NCBI GenBank assembly: GCA_964627445.1
Contig: CAZVJF010000009.1
Coordinates: 1-64,000, forward strand
Length of the DNA stretch: 64,000 nt
Direction: 5' to 3'
Origin: Luteibaculum sp964627445
Lineage (GTDB): Bacteria; Bacteroidota; Bacteroidia; Flavobacteriales_D; Luteibaculaceae
Shown: in pieces, positions 24,695 to 33,811 of the stretch
Position numbering within the stretch: the first letter of the stretch is position 1
Layout of the letters: each line of letters begins with the position of its first letter
Notes under the pieces: model-generated
Database searches by the model: none
The model's input: the letters and a program-made list of their open reading frames with translations, nothing else
What the model was told of the DNA's origin: nothing
Translations under genes and position numbers: made by a program

Positions 24695-24749
24695 TCTCGG
24701 CTGGGGCCTCCTGGCCACCCCTGCGTTCGATTTTTTGTGTTTAAAACCC

Positions 24750-24757
24750 TATCTTCG
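24750..24757 (+). promoter_or_regulatory. possible promoter of the E1 gene
   Basis: TATCTTCG matches TAnnTTTG except for one C. It lies 23 nt upstream of the ATG at 24780. No good -33 element is seen at normal spacing. Confidence 0.35.
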
Positions 24758-24779
24758 CGGGGCTCAAAAACAGGACGAT

Positions 24780-27209
24780 ATGGCAGAACAGGCGCAGGAA
24801 ACTAAGGTGGGCAACACAGTAGACAACAACCCCTTTATTCAGGAAATAATTAATGACTACCGGTTAGCATGCATCAGTAGAGAAGCATCGCTGCTGGGCC
24901 GTAAAGAAGTACTTACCGGTAAAGCCAAGTTTGGAATTTTTGGCGATGGTAAAGAGTTGGCGCAAATAGCCTTGGCCAAACACTTCCAGAAAGGCGATTT
25001 TCGCTCTGGATACTACCGCGACCAAACGTGGCTTATGGCGCTAGACTTGCTAAACGTGCAGCAGTTTTTTGCTGGAATTTACGCACACGCAGACGTTAAT
25101 GCAGAGCCTACTTCGGGCGGGCGCCAAATGGGTGGACACTTTGCATCACCCCTGCTCAACGAAGACGGCACCTGGCGCAACCTAGCCGAGCAATACAACA
25201 TCTCGGCCGATATTTCTCCAACGGCAGGACAAATGCCGCGCCTACTCGGGTTAGCGCAAGCTTCTAAAATGTACCGCAACGTGGCAGAACTGGCCGACAA
25301 AACCCAGTTCTCTAGCCAGGGCAACGAAATCGCTTTTGGATCTATTGGAGACGCTTCTACTTCGGAAGGACTGTTTTGGGAAACCCTAAATGCCGCATCG
25401 GTATTGCAGGTGCCCATGGTCATGTCCATTTGGGATGATGGCTATGGAATTTCGGTTTCCAAAAACCTGCAAACCGTAAAATCTAGCATTTCAGAAGCAT
25501 TGGCTGGATTCCAGCGCAATGAAGACATTCCCGGTTTAGAAATACTAAAAACCAAAGGTTGGGATTATGCCCACCTTATCCAGACATACCAAAAAGCTAC
25601 AGAGATAGCGCGCGAGCAGCACGTTCCGGTGATGGTACACGTAGAAGAGGTTACCCAACCGCAAGGCCACTCTACCAGCGGATCGCACGAGCGTTACAAA
25701 GACGAAAAACGCCTCAACTGGGAGCAAGAGTACGATTGCATTGCCAAGTTCCGCGAGTGGATCCTAAACTTTAAAGTAGAAGGCAAAAACATTGCTACCG
25801 AGGAAGAACTAGATGCCATTGCCAAAGAGGCGAAAAAATCGGTACGCAAACAGCAAAAAGCGGCTTGGGAAGCCTTTGTAACTCCCATACAAGAAGAGCG
25901 CAATACCGTTATTGATTTGCTTAACCAACTGGCGAAAACCAGCGATAACGGAAGCCGCATATCCAGCCTAGCTGAGGATCTTAAAAAAGAGCTAGACCCC
26001 TACCGCAAAGCCAACTTTGATGCCGCCAGAAAGGCCTTGCTGATCACCCGTAAAGAAAACCTGGCCGAGCGCAACGCGCTTAAAAACTGGTTGACTGCGG
26101 AAAACGAAAACAACGCAGACCGCTATTCCTCGCACTTGTACTCACAAAGTGCACACAGTCCGCTACAAGTGGCCGCCACAGCACCCGCTTTTAGCGATGA
26201 GAAAGTAGACGGTCGTGTAGTATTAAAAAGAAACTTTGAGGCCTTGTTTAAGGCGCATCCAGAAATTGTAACCTTTGGTGAAGACACTGGAAAAATTGGT
26301 GGGGTAAACCAAAGTATGGAAGGCATGCAAGAGCAGTTTGGTAAGCTGCGTGTATCCGATACCGGTATCCGCGAAGCGACCATCCTGGGACAAGGTATTG
26401 GTTTGGCCATGCGTGGCCTGCGTCCCATTGCCGAAATTCAGTACTTAGATTACCTGCTGTATGCGCTGCAAATTATTTCCGATGACCTGGTAACGGTACA
26501 CTACCGTTCTAAAGGACAGCAAAAAGCTCCGTTGATTGTTAGAACGCGCGGACACCGTCTGGAAGGAATTTGGCACTCGGGCTCTCCCATGGGAGCCATT
26601 ATCAACGCGGTGCGCGGAATGCACGTGTGCGTTCCGAGAAACATGGTTACCGCTGCCGGATTGTACAACACCCTCATCCAGGGCGATGATCCTGCCCTGG
26701 TAGTAGAGCCACTAAACGGATACCGCACCAAAGAGCAATTGCCCGAGAACTTAGGCGCGTTTACTACACCACTTGGGGTACCCGAAATAGTAAAAGAAGG
26801 AAGCGACATTACCGTGGTTTCTTACGGTTCTACCTGCAACCTAGCGGAGAAAGCCTGCCAAGAATTAATGGAACTGGGCATTGATGCCGAACTCATAGAC
26901 GTGGTAACCCTCCTCCCCTTTGATATCAACGGAGTTATAGGCGAATCGCTTAAGAAAACCAGTCGCTTGGTTATTGTGGATGAAGACGTAGATGGCGGAG
27001 CCAGCGCATACATCCTCAAGAAAATTATGCAAGATCAGGGTGGATACTTCAGTCTGGATTCACAGCCTATTTGCATCAACGCCAAAGACCATCGCCCGGC
27101 TTACGGTACCGATGGCGACTACTTCTCTAAACCTAGCATCAAGGACATGGTTGAGCAGGTATATGCGCTTATGACGGAAGTAGACCCAGCGAATTATCCC
27201 ACATTGTAG
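24780..27209 (+). CDS. 2-oxo acid dehydrogenase E1, fused alpha and beta subunits
   Basis: 809 residues from the ATG at 24780; a longer reading from 24735 overlaps the promoter region. The first half is the E1 alpha domain with the thiamine-diphosphate motif GDASTSEGLFWETLN and SIWDDGYGIS. The second half, from about residue 480, is E1 beta with VTFGEDTGKIGGVNQ, PIAEIQYLDY and the transketolase C domain (VSYGSTCNLAEKACQ). This is the fused type of branched-chain or related 2-oxo acid dehydrogenase E1 in Bacteroidota. The E2 and E3 genes are not adjacent. A hairpin with a T-run follows at 27229. Confidence 0.9.
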   Translation: MAEQAQETKVGNTVDNNPFIQEIINDYRLACISREASLLGRKEVLTGKAKFGIFGDGKELAQIALAKHFQKGDFRSGYYRDQTWLMALDLLNVQQFFAGIYAHADVNAEPTSGGRQMGGHFASPLLNEDGTWRNLAEQYNISADISPTAGQMPRLLGLAQASKMYRNVAELADKTQFSSQGNEIAFGSIGDASTSEGLFWETLNAASVLQVPMVMSIWDDGYGISVSKNLQTVKSSISEALAGFQRNEDIPGLEILKTKGWDYAHLIQTYQKATEIAREQHVPVMVHVEEVTQPQGHSTSGSHERYKDEKRLNWEQEYDCIAKFREWILNFKVEGKNIATEEELDAIAKEAKKSVRKQQKAAWEAFVTPIQEERNTVIDLLNQLAKTSDNGSRISSLAEDLKKELDPYRKANFDAARKALLITRKENLAERNALKNWLTAENENNADRYSSHLYSQSAHSPLQVAATAPAFSDEKVDGRVVLKRNFEALFKAHPEIVTFGEDTGKIGGVNQSMEGMQEQFGKLRVSDTGIREATILGQGIGLAMRGLRPIAEIQYLDYLLYALQIISDDLVTVHYRSKGQQKAPLIVRTRGHRLEGIWHSGSPMGAIINAVRGMHVCVPRNMVTAAGLYNTLIQGDDPALVVEPLNGYRTKEQLPENLGAFTTPLGVPEIVKEGSDITVVSYGSTCNLAEKACQELMELGIDAELIDVVTLLPFDINGVIGESLKKTSRLVIVDEDVDGGASAYILKKIMQDQGGYFSLDSQPICINAKDHRPAYGTDGDYFSKPSIKDMVEQVYALMTEVDPANYPTL

Positions 27210-27228
27210 ATTGCTGAATACACTATTT

Positions 27229-27266
27229 AAAAGGGGAAATCTGAATGCAGGTTTCCCCTTTTTTTT
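27229..27266 (+). terminator. terminator after the E1 gene
   Basis: AAAAGGGGAAA pairs with TTTCCCCTTTT around a 12-nt loop, followed by a continuing T-run on the plus strand. It starts 20 nt after the E1 stop. Confidence 0.85.
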
Positions 27267-27302
27267 GGCTTAACTTATCCAGAATTTTAAAACTATCCGG
27301 TA

Positions 27303-28148
27303 ATGAAATGGCTTGTCTGCGTACTGATCTTCTCCATACCTATTTGTTTACCCGCACAGCTGCACACGGATAGGCATGCTTATTACCTATTTGACGAGGA
27401 GTTACAACCGATTCATCATGCTAATATTTACATTGCGAGCTCTGGATATTTAACGCAAACGGATCTAAGCGGCTACTTTGAAATAGATGAAACCGGCTTA
27501 AATCCAACCGATACCATATTTATTTCAGCTCTAGGATACGAATCAATGACTTTATCTTTAGGAGATTTACAAACGCTTCAAGGTGTTTTTCTGTCAGAAA
27601 ATAGGATCGCTTTACATGAAATAGAAGTAGTTGCTGAGCGCAAAAAGTCGCGTTACCGCAAGGCTGGGACTACGGGCTTTTCCAAAATCTTTTACATGGA
27701 GTGGAACACCTCTGGCAGCGATAGTCTGAACAATTATCAAATTGGAAAGCTGGTTCGCTTTCGACAAGATTCCATTTTTCTCAGCAGTATTCACTTTCAC
27801 CTAAATAATACCGCGGTCGATTCAGCTAGCTTTTTAGTTTCTGCGTACCGTATTCAAAAGGACTCGGGCAAAATATCAGAAACGTGTATAGCGCAACCAG
27901 TTATTGTGCGCACTTCTATCGTTGCTGGATGGAATACCATAGACCTAGCCCCATACCTGATAAAAATTCCTGGGATGGTTTTGGTTTCCTTGCAATACAT
28001 ACCCGCACAGCGAAAAACACCGCTATTCTTTTTTAGTACTAAGACGCTCCCAGGAAATGACACCTTCCTAAAACCCATCAAGAATGGCTCTTGGATGCAG
28101 TCGCGTACTTGCGCAAGCATCTATGTTACTGGACGACTCGTTCGATAA
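27303..28148 (+). CDS. secreted protein with carboxypeptidase-like regulatory domain
   Basis: 281 residues with a signal peptide ending near CLPAQ (residue 18). Residues 24-100 are a beta-sandwich of the CarboxypepD_reg-like type (IHHANIYIASSGYLTQTDLSGYFEI, then ISALGYES), common as a plug-adjacent or adhesion module in Bacteroidota outer-membrane proteins. The remaining 170 residues (SKIFYMEWNTSG, LVRFRQDSIFLSSIHFHL) have no domain I recognise. It is a single-gene unit between two terminators. Confidence 0.7.
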   Translation: MKWLVCVLIFSIPICLPAQLHTDRHAYYLFDEELQPIHHANIYIASSGYLTQTDLSGYFEIDETGLNPTDTIFISALGYESMTLSLGDLQTLQGVFLSENRIALHEIEVVAERKKSRYRKAGTTGFSKIFYMEWNTSGSDSLNNYQIGKLVRFRQDSIFLSSIHFHLNNTAVDSASFLVSAYRIQKDSGKISETCIAQPVIVRTSIVAGWNTIDLAPYLIKIPGMVLVSLQYIPAQRKTPLFFFSTKTLPGNDTFLKPIKNGSWMQSRTCASIYVTGRLVR

Positions 28149-28198
28149 GCAACAGCAGAAAGTCCTGCTTACGGGCCAGTGCATAACGAGCTAACCTT

Positions 28199-28217
28199 GC
28201 AGGATTACAAATCCTGC
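28199..28217. repeat. REP-like inverted repeat, copy 2
   Basis: GCAGGATT (28199-28206) and AATCCTGC (28210-28217) form an 8-bp perfect dyad with loop ACA. It is followed by GGAGCG and preceded by GAGCTAACC, which match the flanks of the minus-strand reading of the copy at 411-431. Confidence 0.55.
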
Positions 28218-28240
28218 GGAGCGCATCGGGCTATCACCAT

Positions 28241-28278
28241 AAAAAAAAGCCCCAGAACACAGTCCTGAGGCTTTTTTT
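28241..28278. terminator. bidirectional terminator
   Basis: AAAAAAGCC/CAG pairs with CTG/GGCTTTTTT (one mismatch) with A and T runs on both sides. It lies between the convergent genes ending at 28148 and 28301. Confidence 0.8.
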
Positions 28279-28300
28279 GTTTCAAAAATCTAATCGTCTT

Positions 28301-31300
28301 TTATTGCTTCATCAACCGCACGGTTTGGTCTTGGTACTGCAGCAAGTACATGCCGGGAGCGGTTTCGGGTGGCAACTGCAGCTCCAAGGTATTGCCGTCT
28401 GTTTGCCTTGCCGATATCGGTATTTGCTGTCCGTTGATACCAAAAAGCCGCACGGCTTCCGTTGCATCGGGGTCTAGCGGCTGTTTAAACTGCATGGTAA
28501 TGTTTCCTACAAAAGGATTGGGGAACACACTAAACTGCTTGGCTGCCACCTCCGAAATACCGGTTACCGTAAGGTTAAAGGTAAATAGGGTAATACAACC
28601 CAATTGGTCGCGCACATACAAGGTATAGGTACCCGGTTCTAATGCTGGGAATACGGGGTTGGAGGTGTAGTTGACGCCATCCAGACTATACTCAGTAATG
28701 AGGAAAGTGTTGGTCGCATTAAAAAGCACGGTAGCTTTGCTATCGGCCGAGTCTATTTTGGTTACCGTTACTTGTACGGTATCTGGTCCATTGATGCGAA
28801 CGCGTATGGTGTCCAAACAGCCATTGACATCTTTACTGACGAAGGTGTGTAGCCCTTGTCCGAGGTTGGCAAATAGCGAGGAACTTACAAAACCACCGTC
28901 TCCCGCTTCTTTGTATTTATAAGGTGCTCCACTTCCACCCGAAGCCGATATACCCGCCAAACCGTCAGTACCGTTCCAGCATATCACATCTTCGGTGTAA
29001 TTTACTCTGGTTTGAACAGGTGGTGGCGCTGTAAGGTTAAAGCGGAAATCTTGCTCACGTCTGCACTCGCTATTTTCTCTTGCAAACAAGGTAAACTGCC
29101 CCTCTTTTACATTATTAAATACGTTTTGGCTGCTGTAGGTTACTCCATCTAAAGAGTAGCTGTAGTTTCTAGGGTCGCCTTGTACCACAGCCTCAATGCG
29201 GCCATCCTCACTGTAGCTACAGTTTAACCCTCTTAAAATTTTGGCATTAAGCGCAAAAGGAATTCGCGGTTTGATGCGCACACGCTTGGTTTTGATACAA
29301 CCGTCATCGGCATCAATAACGCGCACGGTGTAGAACTGGGCAAACAAGCCATTAAACTCATTGGAGGCCTGCGGGGGCTGCTCATTCAATTGGTAGGTGT
29401 AGTTCCCCGACCCTCCCGTGGCATCCACGGTAATCACCCCATTGTCTGGGAAATCGCAGTCTAGCGGCCCGTTTTCCGTAGCTACAAAATCTACCCCAGT
29501 AGAGGGGCCAATAACCACGGTATCGCGCACTTCGCACAGTAAGTTGTCGTAAGCATAAATTGGGTACGCACCGCTGGGTAGGTTCTCGCGAAGTTGACCA
29601 TTGGGAAACTGGATCCCGCCAATTTCTACAATGTAGGGTTCACTTCCTTGCAGTGCAGTTACCTGCAAGCTACCGTTGATATTTCCGCAAGTAGTTGGGC
29701 TTTGGTTGATATCCAATTCCAGGTTGGATTTGTTGGTAACCGATACGGTACGTACCGAAATACAACCACTTTCTGCCCTAGCAAAAACCGTGTACTCCCC
29801 TGGAGCTAGATTATCAAAGGATTCGCGCTGGAAATAGGTGTTTCCGTCCAGGCTAAATGCCGTACCCGCACCATCGGCTTGTAGTAAGATACGACCGTTG
29901 GTATTGTCTTTACAATCGTTTTTCACTGCGGTTGCTGCAAAGTTTATCGGGTCCTTTACCTCAAAGGTATCCACGAGGTTCAGTTGCCCGCCACAGCCGT
30001 TGCCTGTATTGTAATAGACGGTATCCAAGGAAAAAACAAAATCGGTATTCTCAAATACTGGAATAACGGTGTCCTTTGTAGTAACCAAAGATTGGCTCAC
30101 TCCCGCCACACTGTACTCAATAATTACGGTATCTGATGCGCTAACCGAAATAGGAATAAATGCGGTATCGCCCCGGCAGATTTTCGTGTTCTCTGCTTCA
30201 AAACTTACCTGAGGCTCCTGGTAATTAAAGAAGGTAACGCTTCCGAAGTTTGCTGCATAGGAGCATCCTTTGGGCGAAGAAAAATATCTGCGTACCCTAA
30301 ATGTGTTGGGGCCTTCAAAAATGGCTGGTACAGTCAACACACTATCATTACCCACTTCGGGTTCTTCAGTAAACTGAAAGCCACTCACCTCGTATTGGAT
30401 GTTACCCGTGGCACTCGGTGGATCGAAGCTAAATTGAATTTGCGCTTGCGGATCGGCCGAAGAGCAAATAATTTGGGGGGAGGCCAATTCAAACGTGATA
30501 TCTGGAGCTTGTTCCAGGGTTACATTGATGTTTTTGTTGACATCCATGGAGCACCCTGTAGGATAATCCAGTTCGCGCAACTCTACGGTTTGAGCCTCTG
30601 TAAAGCTTCTGCGCAAATAATTAGTTCCAGATATCAAAGGTACATTCACTAAATTCTGGTTTACCAAGAAGCGGGCCGTCCCCGTTACCCCCGTGTATTC
30701 AATAGGTATAGAATCCAATACTGCTTCACAAGCTACAAAGTTGGTTGGCACCGAAATTTCGGGTACCGGATAAGCGGGAACATCAATAGAAAAGGTAGCA
30801 TCGCAGATTCCCTTTTCAATGGTAAAGTTGTATTGACCTACTCCGGCTGGATTGATTCCAGGAATTTCAAACTCCAACTGATTGGAGGTCACATTGGGGC
30901 CTACCCAGGTAAAGTCGTCCACAGTACCGTCTACACCCGCGGCCGATAAGGTTACATCACCACCAATACATGTTGTATCGGGCGTTCTGCTTAAGGAAAC
31001 TTCTGGCAGCGTTATAAAACGCACGGGTTGCCCTTCGCGCACATCGATGCAATCATCATCCAGGTCCACCTGATCGCCAATGGCGGTTCCTGCAATTACC
31101 GAAATGTAATACGTTTCGCCTTCCTGTAGGCCGTCCACGAAACCAAAGGTTCCAGTCTGGTTTCTATCGAATACGGTCCCGATGGCATCGGTAGGATTGT
31201 CATGCAAAATGAACTCATTGATATCATCACCATCGCTAATAAAGCCGCCTACATAACTCACGGTATATTCGCTGCCCTCGCATATGGTTTGGGTAGGAAC

Positions 31301-33553
31301 TACATTGATAACGCCCGCATCGGTAACACAACCACAACGTTTACGAATACTGTAAGTAGAAACGCCACACGCATCGGCATCGCTAATTTCTATAAATACT
31401 TCCTCTCCTTCGGGAATGGGATCGGTGGTTACAAACCAGGAGCCTCCCAGTTGCTCCAAATCAAAACCATAATCGATGTTATCCGCTGTTACCGATACAT
31501 CCAAGGTGTTGATATCGCCATCCTGCACCTCAAAACGCACTTGGTAAAAGGTTTCAGACTGGTTACAAAAGGTGGTAGGATCTACTATCTCTGGTTTTTT
31601 GGTAACCTGCACTTCCACCGTAGCCAACTCATCGGTACAGGGGTCGGGATTGTCTATCAAATAGTTAAACTGGTACGAACCCGGAGGCATGGTTGTAGTG
31701 TTTACTGCACCATTCACCGGATCTACCAAACCGTTGGAGCCGTTTACATCTACCCACAAACCGCCTGCTGCATTTCCTGTGAGAAAATCGAAGAGGTTTA
31801 ACGACTCTCCTCTACAAACACGAGCGGTTCCACCAGTTCCGGCTACTTCGTAGTTTTCTACGGTTATTGTAACTTTATTGGAGTCTGCCTCACATGCCCC
31901 AGGCCCAGTTACCTTATAAAAGAATTCATATTGCCCAGCATCGAAACCAAACAGATTTACGGTTCCGTTAGGGTTCATTTCTCCCGTGTTGTCAAAATCT
32001 ATCCAAACACCATCGCCATCTGGGTCACCTTCGAGCAAGGCTCGCAAGTCAATAAGGCTATTATCGTTGTTGCACACAGCACCCACACCATCATCCCCTG
32101 CTTCTGGAGCTGGGTGTATGGTCACTTGTACAAACGATTCCTCGAGCCCACATGAATTTTCTACACTGTACTTGTAGTCAAAAGTCTGCGGTAACACGTT
32201 GTCTGGCAAATTTATCGGCTGGATATTATTTCCAGCTAAAACTCCAGAGCCGTCCAGGTCGGTCCACTCTGAGGTAGCATTTACATCTTGTCCGTCCAAC
32301 AAGTCAAAAAGCGAGAACGAAGCCAAATTGTTACACAACACAGGGTCTGGAAGCGGAGTGCCCGCGCTCAACGGACTTTCCACCTCTACATCTACCGTTT
32401 TACTGGCCTTACAGATTCCTTTGTCTACAAAAACGGTGTAGGTTCCGGAAGCTGCTGGTGTAACGTTGGTGATGATAGGATTGGCATTGGTACTGGTATA
32501 TCCATCGGGACCTACCCACAGATAACCATCGGCAACGGTGTTGGAGTTTAGCCCCAAGTTGGTGCCTTCACAAAGGGGTGTATTGGCATTGGGCTCAAAA
32601 TCACCCGGATCGATGACATTAATATCTATTTGATCGGTAGCTACACAACCTGGGTTGTTGGTTTCAAACACCTCAACGCTGTAGGTAATGTTTTCGGTTG
32701 GACTGGCCAGTGGGTCTCTTGCCGTAGCATCGGAAAGACTCGCCACGGGGGTCCAGCTATAGGTAAAGTCTTTTAGCTCGGGCTTGCAGGTAATAAAGCG
32801 CGTATTGGGTCGCTGGTTGGAGTTTCTGGCATTATCGGTAAAGGTACATCCACCATCGGAGATAATTTTTCGCGCTGCGCGCAATGCAGGAAAGGATAAA
32901 AATTGATCTCGCGTATAGTTTTTAAAGTTGCCCGGTTGGCCAGCGGCCTCGTGAATACAAATTTGAATAATGATGTTATCTACTCCATTCCAATTATAGG
33001 CCCTATCGAAAGTAAAGGAGTTATACCCCGTAGCTACTGAAACGGATTTTTTATCGAAAACCGTGGACAAAGGAGTGGTAGTAAATGAGGATCCAAAATC
33101 TGCATCGGGCGTACAGCCCATTTGTATTTCCAGGTTGGATATGGTTCCTCCACCTGCTACCGAGGCAATTTCAAATTCCAGCCCACGTATTTTCCCTCCT
33201 TCAAATCCGGCAGCAATGAGTTCGCTAGCACGGTAAATTATCTGGCTGCGAACAGCCCCTTCGTTGATATCACCAAAAACATCGGGGAGCGATGCTCCTT
33301 GAGAGTTCACACTGGTTCCGTTATCCAGGTTGGCAGAAAAGGGTACACTACCTACTTCGCAACTCAAATCGGCTACGGTTTCACAGTCGGCAGGAATTTC
33401 CACCTCTTGGTTGGTTACGGCTATAAGCTGAACAGATTCACCCAAACATAAGTCGGCTCCTGGGTTGGCTTTTATTTCTACTTCTAAGTCGCACTGGGCT
33501 GCCAACGTACCAGCGAAAACCACGGAGAGAAAAATGGTAAAAATGATGCGCAT
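28301..33553 (-). CDS. giant secreted SprB-repeat protein, T9SS type A
   Basis: 1750 residues from the ATG at 33553, where the signal peptide MRIIFTIFLSVVFAGTLAAQ begins. Domains in order: an N-terminal region with a CBM-like or adhesion module (residues about 60-250), several Ig/PKD-like sandwiches with paired cysteines, then from about residue 1200 SprB-type repeats (DCKDNTNGRILLQADG, SPTTCGNINGSLQVTAL, GLNCSYSEDGRIEAVV). The last 80 residues, beginning FSVFPNPFVGNITM and ending VRLMKQ, are a type A T9SS sorting domain. SprB repeats occur in gliding-motility adhesins, but no gld/spr genes lie beside it. Confidence 0.88.
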   Translation of the reverse strand: MRIIFTIFLSVVFAGTLAAQCDLEVEIKANPGADLCLGESVQLIAVTNQEVEIPADCETVADLSCEVGSVPFSANLDNGTSVNSQGASLPDVFGDINEGAVRSQIIYRASELIAAGFEGGKIRGLEFEIASVAGGGTISNLEIQMGCTPDADFGSSFTTTPLSTVFDKKSVSVATGYNSFTFDRAYNWNGVDNIIIQICIHEAAGQPGNFKNYTRDQFLSFPALRAARKIISDGGCTFTDNARNSNQRPNTRFITCKPELKDFTYSWTPVASLSDATARDPLASPTENITYSVEVFETNNPGCVATDQIDINVIDPGDFEPNANTPLCEGTNLGLNSNTVADGYLWVGPDGYTSTNANPIITNVTPAASGTYTVFVDKGICKASKTVDVEVESPLSAGTPLPDPVLCNNLASFSLFDLLDGQDVNATSEWTDLDGSGVLAGNNIQPINLPDNVLPQTFDYKYSVENSCGLEESFVQVTIHPAPEAGDDGVGAVCNNDNSLIDLRALLEGDPDGDGVWIDFDNTGEMNPNGTVNLFGFDAGQYEFFYKVTGPGACEADSNKVTITVENYEVAGTGGTARVCRGESLNLFDFLTGNAAGGLWVDVNGSNGLVDPVNGAVNTTTMPPGSYQFNYLIDNPDPCTDELATVEVQVTKKPEIVDPTTFCNQSETFYQVRFEVQDGDINTLDVSVTADNIDYGFDLEQLGGSWFVTTDPIPEGEEVFIEISDADACGVSTYSIRKRCGCVTDAGVINVVPTQTICEGSEYTVSYVGGFISDGDDINEFILHDNPTDAIGTVFDRNQTGTFGFVDGLQEGETYYISVIAGTAIGDQVDLDDDCIDVREGQPVRFITLPEVSLSRTPDTTCIGGDVTLSAAGVDGTVDDFTWVGPNVTSNQLEFEIPGINPAGVGQYNFTIEKGICDATFSIDVPAYPVPEISVPTNFVACEAVLDSIPIEYTGVTGTARFLVNQNLVNVPLISGTNYLRRSFTEAQTVELRELDYPTGCSMDVNKNINVTLEQAPDITFELASPQIICSSADPQAQIQFSFDPPSATGNIQYEVSGFQFTEEPEVGNDSVLTVPAIFEGPNTFRVRRYFSSPKGCSYAANFGSVTFFNYQEPQVSFEAENTKICRGDTAFIPISVSASDTVIIEYSVAGVSQSLVTTKDTVIPVFENTDFVFSLDTVYYNTGNGCGGQLNLVDTFEVKDPINFAATAVKNDCKDNTNGRILLQADGAGTAFSLDGNTYFQRESFDNLAPGEYTVFARAESGCISVRTVSVTNKSNLELDINQSPTTCGNINGSLQVTALQGSEPYIVEIGGIQFPNGQLRENLPSGAYPIYAYDNLLCEVRDTVVIGPSTGVDFVATENGPLDCDFPDNGVITVDATGGSGNYTYQLNEQPPQASNEFNGLFAQFYTVRVIDADDGCIKTKRVRIKPRIPFALNAKILRGLNCSYSEDGRIEAVVQGDPRNYSYSLDGVTYSSQNVFNNVKEGQFTLFARENSECRREQDFRFNLTAPPPVQTRVNYTEDVICWNGTDGLAGISASGGSGAPYKYKEAGDGGFVSSSLFANLGQGLHTFVSKDVNGCLDTIRVRINGPDTVQVTVTKIDSADSKATVLFNATNTFLITEYSLDGVNYTSNPVFPALEPGTYTLYVRDQLGCITLFTFNLTVTGISEVAAKQFSVFPNPFVGNITMQFKQPLDPDATEAVRLFGINGQQIPISARQTDGNTLELQLPPETAPGMYLLQYQDQTVRLMKQ

Positions 33554-33603
33554 GTATGTGAAAATATAAGGCACTTTAGTTAGTGGGTTCTAATTTATAG
33601 CTT

Positions 33604-33662
33604 TTCATGGAAGACGTAGAGAAATATCTTTGGTAGGGTTGTATCCCTTACTTTTCCATGAA
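33604..33662. repeat. inverted repeat upstream of the SprB-repeat gene
   Basis: TTCATGGAA (33604-33612) and TTCCATGAA (33654-33662) are perfect 9-bp inverted copies, both preceded on the plus strand by CTTT. They lie 50-110 nt upstream of the minus-strand ATG at 33553 and could form a leader hairpin or a regulator site. No standard promoter match is seen here. Confidence 0.45.
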
Positions 33663-33697
33663 CAAACGTATATCTTCTACCGATGGCCTTTAAATGG

Positions 33698-33749
33698 AAA
33701 AAGCCAGCGGACAACTTTCAAAGATCAACCTTTTTTGTCCGTGGCTTTT
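33698..33749 (-). terminator. terminator after the lamin-tail protein gene
   Basis: On the minus strand AAAAGCCACGGACAA pairs with TTGTCCGCTGGCTTTTT (one offset position) across a 20-nt loop and is followed by a short T-run. It lies about 65 nt past the stop at 33812. Confidence 0.7.
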
Positions 33750-33811
33750 GTATTTCCGAGTAACGCACTTTGCTACCAGTTTAATGGTAAAAAACTGCGA
33801 TGAGAGCTTGC

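Noticed and set aside
24735..24779. Longer N-terminus for the E1 fusion
   Set aside because: The extra 15 codons cover the promoter-like TATCTTCG; the ATG at 24780 gives the expected N-terminus.
31202..31801. 199-codon plus-strand frame within the SprB-repeat gene
   Set aside because: Antisense shadow; no promoter, no domain, and the minus-strand protein is continuous across it.
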